64,000 nt of DNA from Tyto alba (GCF_018691265.1 NW_024881272.1:26029323-26093322); one strand, 5' to 3'; counted from the stretch's first letter, positions 36,425 through 48,190 are shown. Notes: generated by a model from the letters alone, not told the origin. A program made the numbers and translations.

Positions 36425-36530
36425 AGACGCTTAAGCACATGCTTAAATTTTAAGCACATGAATAGTCCCTTTTGATGGCTCACGTGCTTAGAGTTAAGCT
36501 CAGGCATAAGTGTTTGTAGGATCGGAGCCC
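36425..36530. repeat. old palindromic interspersed repeat relic
   Basis: CTTAAGCACATGCTTAA is near-palindromic and is followed by TTTAAGCACATGAATAGTCC, then GCTCACGTGCTTAGAGTTAAGC and CATAAGTGTTTGTAGGATCG. I recall this arrangement (TTAAGCACATGCTTAA units, AGTCCC, and a terminal GTTTGCAGGATCGGGGCC) as a recurrent ancient element in sauropsid genomes, but cannot name its family. The internal symmetry is directly visible. Confidence 0.45.
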
Positions 36531-36539
36531 AGATTTTTA

Positions 36540-39500
36540 TTACAACTAGGCTCTTCTCGGTAATGACAGGAAATAAGAGACCTATAAAGCGCACAAACTC
36601 CTCGGGTGATGGCATGAAGCCCTTCGCTCCACGTGAGTGGCGAGTGCCTGCGATGGACCGTGGGGACATCCATGCCTTCTCTCCCTGCCATGGAGCGGGG
36701 GAACAATGACTGTGGGTGGTGAGAGCAGCATCTCCTAACATGGGTTAGGAGTCAGCTGTGAGAGCCCACAGGTGTGAGGGAGAAGGTGAGGAGGGTGCAA
36801 AAGGGAAACAGGATTGCTGGTAAAATCAAAAAAGTGCCGTGGATGTTGCTGGGGTTCAGGCTTGCTTGGAAGCACCTGAGAGCAGCGTCTTGGGGAGCTT
36901 CTGAGGTGGTGAGAAAAGCGGGAATAATCTTTAAAAAAAAAAAAAGTGAAAAAAATATTTAAAAAATCCTGCAGAATATGAGAAAATCAATGTAATAGCA
37001 GCTCCACTCCAAATATTCTTCACTTAAGCATGCACCTGCTTTTTCTGCAAAATAAGGTTTCTGTCATGTGAGATCCTCCCTATTCTTTCTCTGTCTCCAA
37101 AGTTTTTTTTTTCAAGGCTTCCCATTTTTACAAGACAGCTACCTGCTGGGCAGTAGCACTTGTCCATCTGCTTGGACCTAGATCACTGTTTTTCAATTAT
37201 CTTTAGGGCTAGAAGGATTTGTTTCTATTAGTGGGACAACAGCCTTGTGCTGGTGACTGCAGATGTACAATTCACTAGCAGTGGTGGTGGTAGAAAAAGT
37301 GGAAGGTGTGGGATACAGATGCCATGGGCTTTGGTGGGCTGACTCTGATGACAGGAGAATCCAAAACCTATGGTACCTGCTGTCCCACGTGCTCCCACAT
37401 CGCATGTCCCAGACCTGCAACTATGCCTGGAGGTTTGGATGAGGGTGCCTGTGACAGCAGCAGTGTATGAGAGCAGTCCAGCCTGGGAAGTTAGCCATGA
37501 AGGAGATTTTCCTTAGGAAAAAGGAGTGAATATGTGGATCTGCCCCATGGGAGGCCAGAGTCCCGTCCCCATGGCTGGGCTGTGCCCCACTCACCTGCAT
37601 AAGCCCCCCCCGGGGCTCTGCAGGGCTGTGTCTCCGCAAAGTGGGAGCTGCTGGTGGAGGAGGTGACCCTGCCACTGCCTCCACTGGTGCACCTGGGCCT
37701 CACCTGTAGCTCAGGCATTAGTACCCATAGGTCCAGGACTGCTGCTAGCAGCCACTGGAGGGCATTATATGATACATACGGCCTTCTTATCTTGAGGTAT
37801 GTGCAGCCTCCTTACCTTTCTCAGAAGCAGACATGGTAGAGATCATATGCTATGGAAACACCCATGTTGCCTTCTCCTCCTTAACTCCCAAATGCCCATA
37901 GCAGGGGGGTTGGGCAGCTGACATCACCTACGGGGAAGGGACAGGCCAGCATGTGTCAGCGTGGGCTGGGATGGTCCTCAAGTGCTCAGGACCTTCCTGA
38001 GCTGCCCCGATGCCTCGGCGCATTGCCAGCCAGCCATGGTATGCCTGTGCAGCAGCTCGGAGCAGCAGGGCATGGATGGAGGATTTTCTCTGAAGCCAGA
38101 GGTTAATTATGCTTTATTGGATAATTTTCAGCTGCCAGTCCTGGCAATAAAGGGGATTTCCTCTAGATGGCACGCTTATCTCTGCACTGGGAGGGAAGCC
38201 CCACCAGCCTGCTTCCCTCGCCAGACCCCAGCGATGTATTTTCAGAGAGTAGATAACTTATCCCAATGCCTCACACCCTCTTGTAACACAGTGTTAATGC
38301 TCAACATCTAGACTATATAAAAGCCTAGAAAACGGTAATAAGAACAAGGCATTTCATAATGAGCATTGGTGGGATCTGGTTAACTGGGCGATGCTGAGCA
38401 TCCATCCTGCAGAAATCAGGTCTTTCCAAGAAATGCAAAGGCAGGTGTGAAACATCAGCCTTTCCTTCAACAGCCCTCAGTGTAATTTCTTCCATGCAAG
38501 TGATGCAGCTTCCTCTTCCCAGCAAGAATAATCAGAGGGTCACCTGCTGGAAGTGGAAGAAGGGGGGATGTGTGTGTACTTGAAGCTTCAACACCCCAAA
38601 ACTGGCTGGATTAATTTTAATCTGTGTGTTGACAGGCTTTCCCTCTCTTACCTCTGTGTAGCTCAGGGCAGCAATTTCTTCTGGTGGTTTGAAGAAAGGG
38701 GCAGGAGAAGTTCACAGCAGTCTGGAGATGCTGGGGATGGGTTTCTTGTGTGTCTCTTTTACTTGCTGTGCACTGCAGAGCAGCTGCTTTATAGAGACGG
38801 AGAATTTCCAGCCACACTGACACAAAGTCAGCTTGGGATGTGCCAGGGCTGTATCCCAGTACACAAAGCAGGGACTAGCTTTGGGTCCTGGACCTGACGG
38901 AGTTGCTGGGGTGTGGAAGTGCTGGAGCCTGGCTGTGGGGTGAAGCTGTGACCTGGTGGAGATGCAGTGTAAGAATTGGCATCCACAGCTGTACGCTGGG
39001 GGGGCAGTGGAGCCGAGTTTCACCCTTCTGTGCAGAGTCAGCCCCAGACTATTACAGACATGCCTCATTTGATATTTTTTCTACCTGCTTGTCTTTCACT
39101 AGATAAGGAGACAGGGTTAAGGGGTTTGGCTCTGCCCCTGCTTCTCTGCATGAGTGAGATACTTCACCTCCCTCTCCACACTTTGGGTTACAAACTTTTT
39201 CCCTCTGTTCATTCAACCCCTTCCCAAGATGGGACCAGAGAAAAGGAGCCCTGTGTGGTATTCCTGTGCAGTAGCAACATCACAGTCTCCAGCTGACTGA
39301 AGCATAGTCTTATTTGATGTCAAGAGGCAAAATATATCTACAAACCTGTTTGCAAGGCAGATCTGTAGATATCAGCATGTGTATGCAGGGCTGATTTTTT
39401 ACAAGGATACAGCAGATCCACCCCAAACTGATCCCCAGCTGGAGATTGCTGGATATGTCCAGATGCAAAGATTCCTATTCCCAGCCATTTACTACATACA

Positions 39501-41100
39501 GGAAAAAAAAAAAAAAAAAAAAAAAAAAAAGGTCAAACACTTTTTGTCCCAATCAAGCTGTATTCCAGTAATTTTCCACTTTGTCTGAAAATTTCCCCTT
39601 TGAAGGCCCTCTCTCTGTATTGCTCCTGGCCCCCAAGCTGAAGGTTCTCAGCTGGAATTTCTGGCAGAAGTGGGCTTTTATAGACTCAGTGGGTGAGGTG
39701 GGCATTTGGGCTGCTGAACCGCAGAATGCAGAAAATTCAGCAGCAGGGATTTCCTGGGCACATTTGGCATGATCAGATGCTAACATGGAAAATCTGGGCT
39801 CGGAAACCTCATCATGAGTTTCTACACCCTTGTGAATCTGGCCATTTATTTAGGTTCTTGTAGCGGTGCACCCACTTTTGGAAAATCTGATTCCTGCCCA
39901 CATACATGCCCCTCCTCCCAAACAAAAAAGAATCCTCATTCTTATTTTCAAGGGATTCAGGGAAGAATGAAGTGATTTAGCAGGCTTGTTTTCCCAGGGA
40001 TATTTTTCCTTGTGTGGTAGGCACAGTTACCAGCCTGTTCTATACACGTTGCCATGTGCCAAAGCATAATTGCCTTCCACATGCGTCGGCCTTTGGCTAA
40101 TGTGTTTTTTATGGCAACCAGGAGAGCTGGCTTTGGTGAGTCTCAAAAGTGCACCTGGTGGTTTATGGCTTGAAATCACTGTGTTCCTCTGAGTCATGTG
40201 TGTGTCTTTTCATGTCAGATTGCTGAAGAACAGTACCAAAAAAAAAGCTTATACCAAGCCAGAGTTAATCAGTTAAGTGTTAAGCCGTGTAGGAGCTTGC
40301 CTGGTGTGCTTCAAATTCATGTGGGATGGGATCAGCTATGAATAGAGAGCAGCAGACAAAGTTTTTGAACTGCAGGTCCAAAACCAACGTCCTACAGCCA
40401 GATCACAGCACCTAAATAAGTGTGTGTATGTGGGGGGAGTTTCTCACTCCTCTGAAGACAGGGACACTTGTTCTCCAGAGGTTCACAGGGGTTCAACCCT
40501 GCACACGGAGTGCCTGGGAAAATCCTCCTTTGAAATCCAGGCCTTCTTTGGGGTGGATTTTGGCACACCTGCATTTGAAAATGCAAGTCAACCAAACCGA
40601 GCTGTCCAACATCTGAGCGCTGCAGGGATGGATATAGGCACTTGACTCCAGTGGTTTCCAAACCGGGAATTTCATGCATCTCGCACTATCTGGCACCACC
40701 ATTCCCACTTACCTCCCTGCGCTGGGAACTCATGGTGTGCAGGCTGCAAACTGATCTTTGCAAGCTGTCAGTATGGGGCTGGAAAAAAGGTTGAACTGCA
40801 GGGAGCACTGAAGGTCTGAGCCTTGGATATGGAAAGAAGAGAAATAATATCAAAGGAAATCACATAAGTGGAAAAAGAGCCCCCTGGGGCAGCCCAGGCA
40901 GCAGCAGGTCTGTCTTGCTCATGTTTTCAGAGAAGTTAGAGGTCAGCCAAGCTTGATAACGAGGTAATACAGAAAAATCCATCACTGAGCCTTGGGGGAC
41001 TTGTAGATGCCGTTCTCATCAGAATAAACGAATTTAGATGCTGCTCGGCAGAGGAAACCAGAACGATTATGTATCTCAAAACCAACAGATCATCAGGAAG
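36540..41100. other. FOXE3-FOXD2 intergenic, second part
   Basis: No gene supported. The stretch includes a short AT-rich block at about 38,095-38,190 (GTTAATTATGCTTTATTGG and neighbours) that could be regulatory, and a run of 28 A at 39,503-39,530. Remaining open frames are short and featureless. Confidence 0.6.
39503..39530. repeat. A(28) mononucleotide run
   Basis: An uninterrupted run of 28 A. No retroposed gene body, polyadenylation signal or target-site duplication is evident beside it, so it is annotated as a simple repeat. Confidence 0.9.
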
Positions 41101-41398
41101 GATCTGGGAGCAAGGTCGGCTGGGCTGGAGCTAAACCCCCCGCACTGCCCAAGGCAGCGCCCGGAATGGCTGCAGGGCCCGATGCTGCCCTGCCCCGGGC
41201 TGTGCCCCCGGGAAACCCCCGCGCCGGGGGATGCTCCGGCCGGGACCGGCTCCCCCCGGCGGGGGCACGGCCGGTCCCGGGGCGGGAGCAGCGATCGCAG
41301 CCCGCCGGGCTCCGGGGCTGGTCTCCCTGCCCGCCCCTACACGCCCCCGGCAAGTAACGGTCCCGGCGGACAGGCAGGGAATGAACTTTTCCCCGTGG

Positions 41399-41425
41399 AA
41401 AAAAAAAAAAAAAAAAAAAAAAAAA
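41399..41425. repeat. A(27) mononucleotide run
   Basis: An uninterrupted run of 27 A inside the first CpG-dense patch upstream of FOXD2, breaking otherwise GC-rich sequence. Confidence 0.9.
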
Positions 41426-42044
41426 TTAAAACGTGCCTGCTCGTTGTTGCCGTTTCGCAGCTTGGAGGGGCTGCGATCTGCTCCCGCGGTGGGGGCACCG
41501 GGAGACCCGGGGAGGAGGGGGGAAACCTCGGCCAGGGGGGATCCACCTGCTAAAGCGGTCTGCTGGACATCAAAACGCCGACCCAGCAGGGCTGGACCAA
41601 ACGCCTCATTAAGACAGGCGGAGAGACAGTGAAAGTCAGTTTAAAAGAGAGAAAAAAAAAAAGTCTTGATCGGTTGATGGCCTTTCTGCCCCCCCCCCCC
41701 ATTTTTGAGACTTTTTGGAGACTGTCCCCACTCAGCCTCACGCACGTTTGACACCGCAATTTAACGTGAAATGTAAAGCAGAGTCGGGTTAAAACGGGAG
41801 ATGGGAAGGCAGGCTGGCTGTAATGAAATATTTAGAGAGGAGAGCAGAAAAATTAAAAATCTGCCCAAGGAAAACCGCTTCCCCCTCAGCCCTGCACGCC
41901 TGGGAACAGTGGGACGGTGACGAGGCAATCTTTTCGGGTAGATCGATAGGGTTTCTTTTTCGGGAGACCGCATCATTTCTTACCCCGGCTTACAAACCCG
42001 TGATTAAAACTCACCCCTCGCTCCGTGTGTGGATGCACGGCCGG

Positions 42045-42090
42045 GAGCGTGTGCGCGTGTATGTGTGTGTGTGGCGTGTATACACGTGTC
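42045..42090. repeat. imperfect GT microsatellite
   Basis: A short alternating GT/GC tract (GTGTGCGCGTGTATGTGTGT and continuing) within the CpG-rich FOXD2 upstream region. Alternating purine-pyrimidine sequence of this type can adopt Z-DNA. Confidence 0.7.
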
Positions 42091-42677
42091 TGGGATCCGA
42101 CCATCTGGTTTGTTTCAGTCCAAGGTTTCCCTTTTCTAAATCATTTCGGGACGGGTGTAGTTGAGGTACTTTTTCTCGTTTTGATTTGTTTCTGCAGCCG
42201 ATCTTGAGTGGCAAAGCCGAGGCTAATGCCGGCTCGGCGAAGAGGAGCCGCTCGCAGATGGAGGGACCGGGACTCATTCACGGTCGTTTCCTTTCGGGTC
42301 GTTCCCGACTATAACGGGGACGATATTTTGCCTTGAAACAGGCAGGAATCGTGTCGGTGGTGGCTGATCGGGACATGCTATTTCTCGAGATGCGGCGGCT
42401 CTGGATGAGCGATGCTGAAGGGCGGGGGTGGGGGGGTGGGTGGGGTGGGGGCGGTTGTCCAGGCGGGAGCAGGACCAGGCACCGGTCGCATCCCATCGAC
42501 GGCCGCCTCGGATCGACACTTCTCGCCTCCCCCCGACCCCCCCTTCCCAGTTTCAGGGTCCCGATGCCCATCAGCACAGCGGCAAAGAGCTCCACCCGCG
42601 CCCCGCGTTGCCGGGGGGCTCCCCCCGTGGGCTGCCCGGAGCTGTCCCCGCTTCCAGGCAGGGGGAGAGCCGGCAGC

Positions 42678-42699
42678 GGGGGGGGGGGGGGGGGGGGGG
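42678..42699. repeat. G(22) mononucleotide run
   Basis: An uninterrupted run of 22 G in the CpG island about 2.5 kb upstream of the FOXD2 TATA box. It has strong G-quadruplex potential; its length is uncertain in most sequencing chemistries. Confidence 0.9.
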
Positions 42700-43233
42700 T
42701 GGTGCTGCAGACACCCACATCTGTTTCCCTTCGAGCCGTGCGGGGCCAACCTCCAGGCAGGGCGGTCGGGAGGCGGCCGCCCTGCGACCGGGCGCGGAGG
42801 GGGCGCGGAGGGGCGCGGACGGGCGACGGGGCATCCCCCGGGCGGTGCCCGCTGCCCTCTGCCGCTCGCAGCGCTTTATTTTGGTGCCCCCCCTGCCCTC
42901 CCCTCCGCCGCCCTGCCGAGGCACAGGGCGCAGCTCCCGGCGGTTCCTCGCTGCCATGAAATGCACCAAGTGGAAATTCAATCGCCCCGTTGTGTGTGTG
43001 GTCGAAATCTCTGGCAGCTGCTTCGGAATTTTTTTATGACACTTTCGTTTATGTAGGGGAGGCATAACTATTATTTTACTTAATAAAAATGGAAAGCGGC
43101 TCGGGTCTTTTCCCTCCCCGCTCTCTTCCATTTGTTCTTCCCATCGCCTTTCCGCGGGGCTGGTGAGCGGAGAGTTTAAACAAAGTCGGTAGGAAAGATG
43201 CGTCCTCTTCGAAGCATTTATCTGTGTTAGCTA

Positions 43234-43319
43234 ATTATATATATATAAGAAAAAATATATATAAGAAAAAATAATAATATAAATATATATAGTTGAATAT
43301 ATATATACACACACATATG
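43234..43319. repeat. AT-rich microsatellite
   Basis: Roughly 85 bp of TA and A-rich repeats (ATATATATATAAG units, AATAATAATATAAATATAT, then TATATACACACACATATG). It sits between two CpG-dense patches and is the AT-richest point of the FOXD2 upstream region. Confidence 0.85.
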
Positions 43320-43675
43320 AGAGGAAGGTGTATGCGTATGTGTTGCAAACGCAGGTTATCAGCATCGGAGAAGTATAAAAGCGAAAGAGCTCAGGAAAGC
43401 TCCCCCAGCCCTGACACACGTCCTCGGGACAGGCTTCCCACCTTCCCGAGCAACTCTCCGCATAGTTACTCAGCTATTTTTCCCCTTCGGTCGAGAGATC
43501 CTTCCCGATCCCAGCGTTTGCGGCGAGGGAGAAGGATGCGACCGAGTCCGCGCAGAGGCTCCGGCTCTCTAATAGCTGCTTCCACTGGAGCTGTGCGGGC
43601 GAAGCGCCGGCCGCTCCTGCCCGCTCCTCGGGGTCCCCCCGAGCTCGGCGAGCCTGTGCACCGAGTCGTTAGGGC

Positions 43676-43835
43676 TTGAGTAATTGTGACCGGCATTTGG
43701 AAGCGGGGCCGTGCAGCTGTTTGGCCCGGCTCCCCGGTATTAGTGCTGGAGATTTTATCACCAAATGCTCGCACCTGTTAACGGCAGCGACTGGCAATTC
43801 ATCACCGCGGATTCTCACACTGCTAAATGCGGCCC
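43676..43835. promoter_or_regulatory. candidate regulatory block 1.5 kb upstream of FOXD2 promoter
   Basis: A moderate-GC, low-repeat block inside CpG-rich surroundings. It contains GTAATTG (homeodomain) at 43,680-43,686, GCACCTGTTAACGGCAG near 43,771-43,787 (E-box CACCTG, MYB-like AACGGC) and CAATTCATCA near 43,795-43,804. Regulatory role inferred from composition contrast and motifs. Confidence 0.25.
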
Positions 43836-44677
43836 TGTGGGGTGGGGGGGCACGGGGGAGGGGGAGGGAAGATGGCCCCCTGGCACCCCCTTGGAGGAAA
43901 CCATCCCCTTCCTCCCTCCCCAGGCGTCCTCCCCCGCCGGGAAAGCGGCTGCGTGTTCGCAGAGCATCTAAAGGGAAAAGACCAACCAACCAAACAAAAA
44001 ACTCGTGCGAGCGTGACTCGGCGTGTCCGCGGCAGAGACAGGGACACCGGGCTGCCACAGCCACCCACGGGGCGTGGGGTGGGCGGCTGCAGCCGTCGCT
44101 GTGTTCCCCACCCTGAACCGGGGTGGCCGTCCCGGTTTCGTCCTGGGAAGGGGCGGCCGCAGGCGGGGAAGCGGGGCTCTGCCACCCGCGGGGACACGGC
44201 TGTGGCTGCGGGGGGGCCTAGGGGGCCTCTGGTGACAGGGAAATCCTCCCGGCTCGGCTGCAGCCCGCAGCAAGGTGGGTGTCCGCTGCCCTCCACCTTC
44301 TCCCTGCCAGCCGTCGGGGGATGCTGCGCCTCGGGGGGAGCAATGGCAGGAGAGCAGCGGACAGGAGATACCGAGGCCGGAGGAAAGTCCCCGTCCCGGA
44401 GGGTCCCTGGCCGGGCCGCGGGTGGGCCCCTCGGAAAGTGATACCCGGCCGGTCCGGTCCCGTCGGGTGGGAATGCAGGACTCGGGTGCCGTCCCAGAAC
44501 CCCGCGGACACACAGAACCTTCGCTTTGGTTATTTCTCGCGTGGGGGGAGAGGCTTGACTGAGCGTTGCTCCGCGCCTTCCGCCCCGCACCTGCCGGACA
44601 GCAGCATCCTTTCCGCGGGTGTGGGCCCGTGGGGAGCCCTGGGGGGAGGCGGGTTTCCAGGCAGGGTGCTCCGGGCT

Positions 44678-44699
44678 CGGTGACGTGTCGGTGACGTGT
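44678..44699 (+). promoter_or_regulatory. tandem pair of CRE-half-site units
   Basis: A perfect 11-bp tandem duplication, CGGTGACGTGT twice, each unit carrying TGACGTG (CREB/ATF half-site overlapping an ACGTG core). It lies about 500 bp upstream of the FOXD2 TATA box. The duplication is directly seen; factor binding is inferred. Confidence 0.45.
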
Positions 44700-45178
44700 T
44701 CGCGTGGAGAAGGGGAGCGGGTTATCCTCAAATTCACACGACCCCTCAAGGGGGCCGAGGGCTCGGTCCTGGCGGAGCGAGGGTCCCCGCCGGCGAGGCG
44801 GCTGGAGCGCGGCAGCTCAGCCCCAGCCCCGGGGGTGGGCAGCCCTCGGGGGTAGAAGAGACCCTCCGCGGCGCTCGGGCGGAGGGAAACGGCCGCCCCA
44901 TCCCGCAGGAATGGGCCCTGCGAGCCACCAGCACCGCGGGGTGCCTGGGGCGGGGCTGGGGGAGGGGATTGGGGGGGGGCTTTATCCAGCGCCGACCCCC
45001 CTTCCTGCAGCCGCCGGCTCCCGGCGTCGCCGGGGCCATCCGAACGCCGGGGGGAGCGGGCAGCGCCTTTCCTCGAAAGCATCCCCGCCGGGGGCGGGGG
45101 CCGCGCTCCCCGGGGACCGGGGCCGGGCCGGGCAGCCCCTCACCGTGCCCCGCGGGGGCTGCGGCGGGCGGCGGGCGC

Positions 45179-45205
45179 CACGTGATGCCGGGGCGGCCGT
45201 ATAAA
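45179..45205 (+). promoter_or_regulatory. FOXD2 core promoter: CACGTG E-box and TATA box
   Basis: CACGTG at 45,179-45,184 is followed 15 bp later by TATAAA at 45,200-45,205, within GC-rich sequence. Transcription would start near 45,230. The palindromic E-box is a USF/MYC/MITF-class site. The leader from 45,230 to the start codon contains no ATG, which fits a translated mRNA. Confidence 0.65.
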
Positions 45206-45229
45206 GGCCTGGGGAGCGCTGGCAGCAGG

Positions 45230-45741
45230 CGCAGAGCGGGAGCGTTTCCACCGGGTCCCAGCTCGGGAGGGGTGGGGAGGGGGGAGCCGCCTTCCCAACT
45301 TCTGCCCTCCCCCCTCCCTCTTCCCCCGCCCCTCCCTCCCTCCCCTTCCCTCCCCCCAGCCCTGCCAAGGAGCCGCCGCACCCCCCGCTCCCCCCCCCCT
45401 TTTTTTTTTTTTTCCCCCCTCTCTCTCTCTCTCCCCTTTTATTATCATTATTACTCTTATTTATTATCGCTGCTCCCGAGTTCCCTGCCCAGCCTCCGGG
45501 CGTCCCGTCCCTCCGCCCCCTCCCCGCGCCTTCTCCACCGCCCCTCCCTCCGCAGCCACCACCCCGCAGCCCCGCCGCGGCCCCGCCAGCAGCGGCGCGG
45601 CGAGCGGGGCGCGGAGCGGCGGCGCCGGGGCGCGGAGTCCCAGCGGCGGCCGCAGCCCTCCGGCACGGCCCCGGGCCCATCCCGGGAGCCGCCGCTAGGT
45701 GGGGGGGGGAGCCCGGCCCCGGCCGCCCCGGCCGCACAACA
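45230..45741 (+). other. FOXD2 5' UTR (inferred)
   Basis: About 510 nt between the predicted start site and ATG 45,742. It contains a strongly polypyrimidine part (about 45,290-45,450, with T and CT runs) and then very CpG-rich sequence. No upstream ATG and no obvious splice structure; FOXD2 is intronless in other vertebrates. Confidence 0.55.
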
Positions 45742-47079
45742 ATGACTTTGGGCAGCAGCGGCGGCGGCGGCTGCGGGATCATGTCCGAGCGCTCCCCGGA
45801 GGAAGAGCCGCTCTCCGAGGTGGAGGACGCGGATATCGACGTGGTGGGCCCGCCCCAGGATGGGGGCAAGTACAGCGAGGACGAGGAGGAGGAGGAGGAC
45901 GACGAGGAGGAGGAGGAGGACGAGGACGACGGCGGCGATCCGCTGCGGCTCTCCCTGCCACGGAGCGGGGCCGCCAAGGCGCGCATGGGGGGGTCCCCGG
46001 AGCGGCTCTCCCCCGCCGGCGGCTCGGAGCCGGCGTGTGCCCGCGGTGCCGCGCCCGGGGAGAAGGCGCCCGCGGGCGGCGGCGGCGGCGGCGGCGCGGG
46101 GGGGAAGAACCCGCTGGTGAAGCCGCCCTACTCCTACATCGCCCTCATCACCATGGCCATCCTGCAGAGCCCCAAGAAGCGGCTGACGCTGAGCGAGATC
46201 TGCGAGTTCATCAGCGGCCGCTTCCCCTACTACCGGGAGAAGTTCCCCGCCTGGCAGAACAGCATCCGCCACAACCTCTCCCTCAACGACTGCTTCGTCA
46301 AGATCCCCCGGGAGCCCGGCAACCCGGGCAAGGGCAACTACTGGACGCTGGACCCCGAGTCCGCCGACATGTTCGACAACGGGAGCTTCCTGCGCCGGAG
46401 GAAGCGCTTCAAGCGGCAGCAGCAGCTGCACCCGCCGCACCCCGAGCTGCTGCTGCGGGCCGGGGCCGCCGACCCCGCCGCCTTCCTGCCCGGCTTCGCC
46501 TACGGACCCTACGGCTACAACTACGGCCTGCAGCTCCAGGGCTACCCCCCCCACCACCACCACCACCCCGGCGGAGGCGGCGGCGGCGGCGGCGCCGCGG
46601 GCGCCTTCCCCTTCCCGGCGCCGCACTGCCCGTTACCGGCTCCGCCGCCTCCCGCCGCCGCCTCCGTCTTCTCCGCCGCCTCGGGGCTGCCCTCCTTCCT
46701 GGGCGGCGAGCTGAACTGCAGGAAGTCCTTCTACCACCCCCAGCTGAGCCCCACCGCCCTGCCCGCCGCCCTCCTCCAGACCCTGAAGCCGGACCCCACG
46801 CCCGCCGCCGGCGGCACCAACCACCCCTCCCGGCCCTCTTTTTCCATAGACAACATCATCGGGGGGGCCGTGCCCCCGCCGCCCAGCACCAACCCCAGCG
46901 CCGCGCCCGCCGCGCCCTACCCCGCCGGCCAGGCGGGCCCCCCGGCGCAGGTCCTGGCCGTGCTGAGCCCGGCCTTGGCCCCGGCACAGCCCCAGGTCAG
47001 CCTGGCACACGAGCCGCTCCTGCAGCCGGCCCAGAACTTTTCCAGTAAAATCACAACCCTGAGCAGCTGTCATTTTTAA
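45742..47079 (+). CDS. FOXD2: forkhead box protein D2 (FOXD2)
   Basis: FOXD2 is a nuclear forkhead transcription factor, mostly a repressor, expressed in mesenchyme, kidney, limb and neural crest. The intact single-exon frame gives 445 residues (human 495). The start MTLGS matches human and has A at -3. By residue: DADIDVVG 29-36, a FOXD family signature; acidic stretch about 46-66; Gly-rich linker 112-121; forkhead about 126-225 with [29 protein letters not shown] and [17 protein letters not shown] followed by RRRKRFKR; His run 271-275 and Gly runs; EH1-like FSIDNIIG 368-375, the Groucho/TLE-binding type of motif; C-terminus LSSCHF, resembling human LSGCHF. The upstream neighbour FOXE3 in the same orientation repeats the human FOXE3-FOXD2 arrangement. 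FOXD1, FOXD3 and FOXD4 are less likely on N-terminal, C-terminal and linkage grounds. Confidence 0.95.
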   Translation: MTLGSSGGGGCGIMSERSPEEEPLSEVEDADIDVVGPPQDGGKYSEDEEEEEDDEEEEEDEDDGGDPLRLSLPRSGAAKARMGGSPERLSPAGGSEPACARGAAPGEKAPAGGGGGGGAGGKNPLVKPPYSYIALITMAILQSPKKRLTLSEICEFISGRFPYYREKFPAWQNSIRHNLSLNDCFVKIPREPGNPGKGNYWTLDPESADMFDNGSFLRRRKRFKRQQQLHPPHPELLLRAGAADPAAFLPGFAYGPYGYNYGLQLQGYPPHHHHHPGGGGGGGGAAGAFPFPAPHCPLPAPPPPAAASVFSAASGLPSFLGGELNCRKSFYHPQLSPTALPAALLQTLKPDPTPAAGGTNHPSRPSFSIDNIIGGAVPPPPSTNPSAAPAAPYPAGQAGPPAQVLAVLSPALAPAQPQVSLAHEPLLQPAQNFSSKITTLSSCHF

Positions 47080-47340
47080 AGTGTGCCGGGGAGGAGGAGG
47101 GGAGGGGAGGGGGGGGGGGGGGGGGAGAGTCGCGAAGCAAACGGCCCCTTCCCAGCTCTCCCCCCCTCCTCCGAAACTGCTCCCTTTCCCTCTCCCCGTT
47201 TCCCCCCCCCCCCCCCCCAATCTCCTCCTGTTGTGTTTTAAGGTAGGAAATATTTCCTCTTTTTTTTTTTTTTTTTTTTTAATTTTTACTTTATTTCCAG
47301 GCTCTGTGGCATCCAGATCTATTTGTGTCTCTTCGCTCGG

Positions 47341-47371
<31 letters not shown>

Positions 47372-47377
47372 AAAAGA

Positions 47378-47383
47378 AATAAA
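47378..47383 (+). terminator. possible early FOXD2 polyadenylation signal
   Basis: AATAAA about 300 nt after the stop, just after a run of 29 A. The downstream sequence is G-rich rather than U/GU-rich. A weaker candidate than the signal at 48,174. Confidence 0.3.
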
Positions 47384-48173
47384 CGGGGAGAGCGGGAGGG
47401 GGGGAAAGAATAACACGATTTGGTCCCGCAAGCGCCAAAACGTATTTATAAAGTGGCCGTAACAAGCTGGGACCTGGGCTGTTTGAACACGCAACGTCTT
47501 GCTGGGGGTGAAGGGGGGCTCGTTAAGAAAGAAACGGTCTTAGGGTCGGAAATGTTTCCTTTGAGAGGTGCGGGTTTTCCGCGGGGGTCCCCAAAATCGC
47601 CTGTGAAAGTGGCCAGGGGACTTGCAGGCGCCCCCGGTCGCAGCGAGCCCGTTTTCGTTCCTGCAAATTTCTCTCCCGGGCGGTTTTGCCATGTGTGTCT
47701 GTCTCTCCCCTGCTCTCAAAGAAATGTTTTAATGGTTCGATCTTATTTTTAGTTTCTTTGAAGCTCCGGGTTGGTTTTAAAAGGCACTGTTTAGGATTTC
47801 TTTATTTTTAAGAAGAAGAAAAGTCGGTGAAACTCAGGACTGCGGTTTATTCCCCCCCACCTTTTTTTTTTTTTTTTTTTTTTTTTTCCCAATGAGACAT
47901 TCAAATGCACGTTTAAAAGAAAATCCGATCCGTCAGGAAGTTTGGAGAATTTCCATAGTATTTTTTTTTGATCCCCGTTTTCCCACCCCGTCCGTGCGTG
48001 GGTTTTTTGGTGTATTGGTAATTATTTGTATATAGATTATTCGGGAGCTAATGAGCGGAGTCCAGTTAACTCTTCACTGGTTGTGCATCCGTCATATCTA
48101 TTTTATTGAGAGAATCTGTGAATAATTTGATGTGGAAAAGGCAACAGAATTTTGTCCACCGTTGGTGTAAATT

Positions 48174-48179
48174 AATAAA
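48174..48179 (+). terminator. main FOXD2 polyadenylation signal
   Basis: AATAAA followed at once by TGTTTGTGACCTGGTT, a good GU-rich downstream element, giving a 3' UTR of about 1.1 kb. A run of 28 A starts at 48,196, 16 nt after the signal and close to the expected cleavage point. Confidence 0.6.
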
Positions 48180-48190
48180 TGTTTGTGACC

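Noticed and set aside
43823..45082. Minus-strand open frame of 419 codons upstream of FOXD2
   Set aside because: Long only because stop codons are rare in CpG-rich DNA; the product is Pro/Arg/Gly-rich with no recognisable domain, and competing frames are equally open.
45457..46626. Minus-strand open frame of 389 codons over FOXD2
   Set aside because: Antisense shadow of the FOXD2 coding sequence with low-complexity composition.
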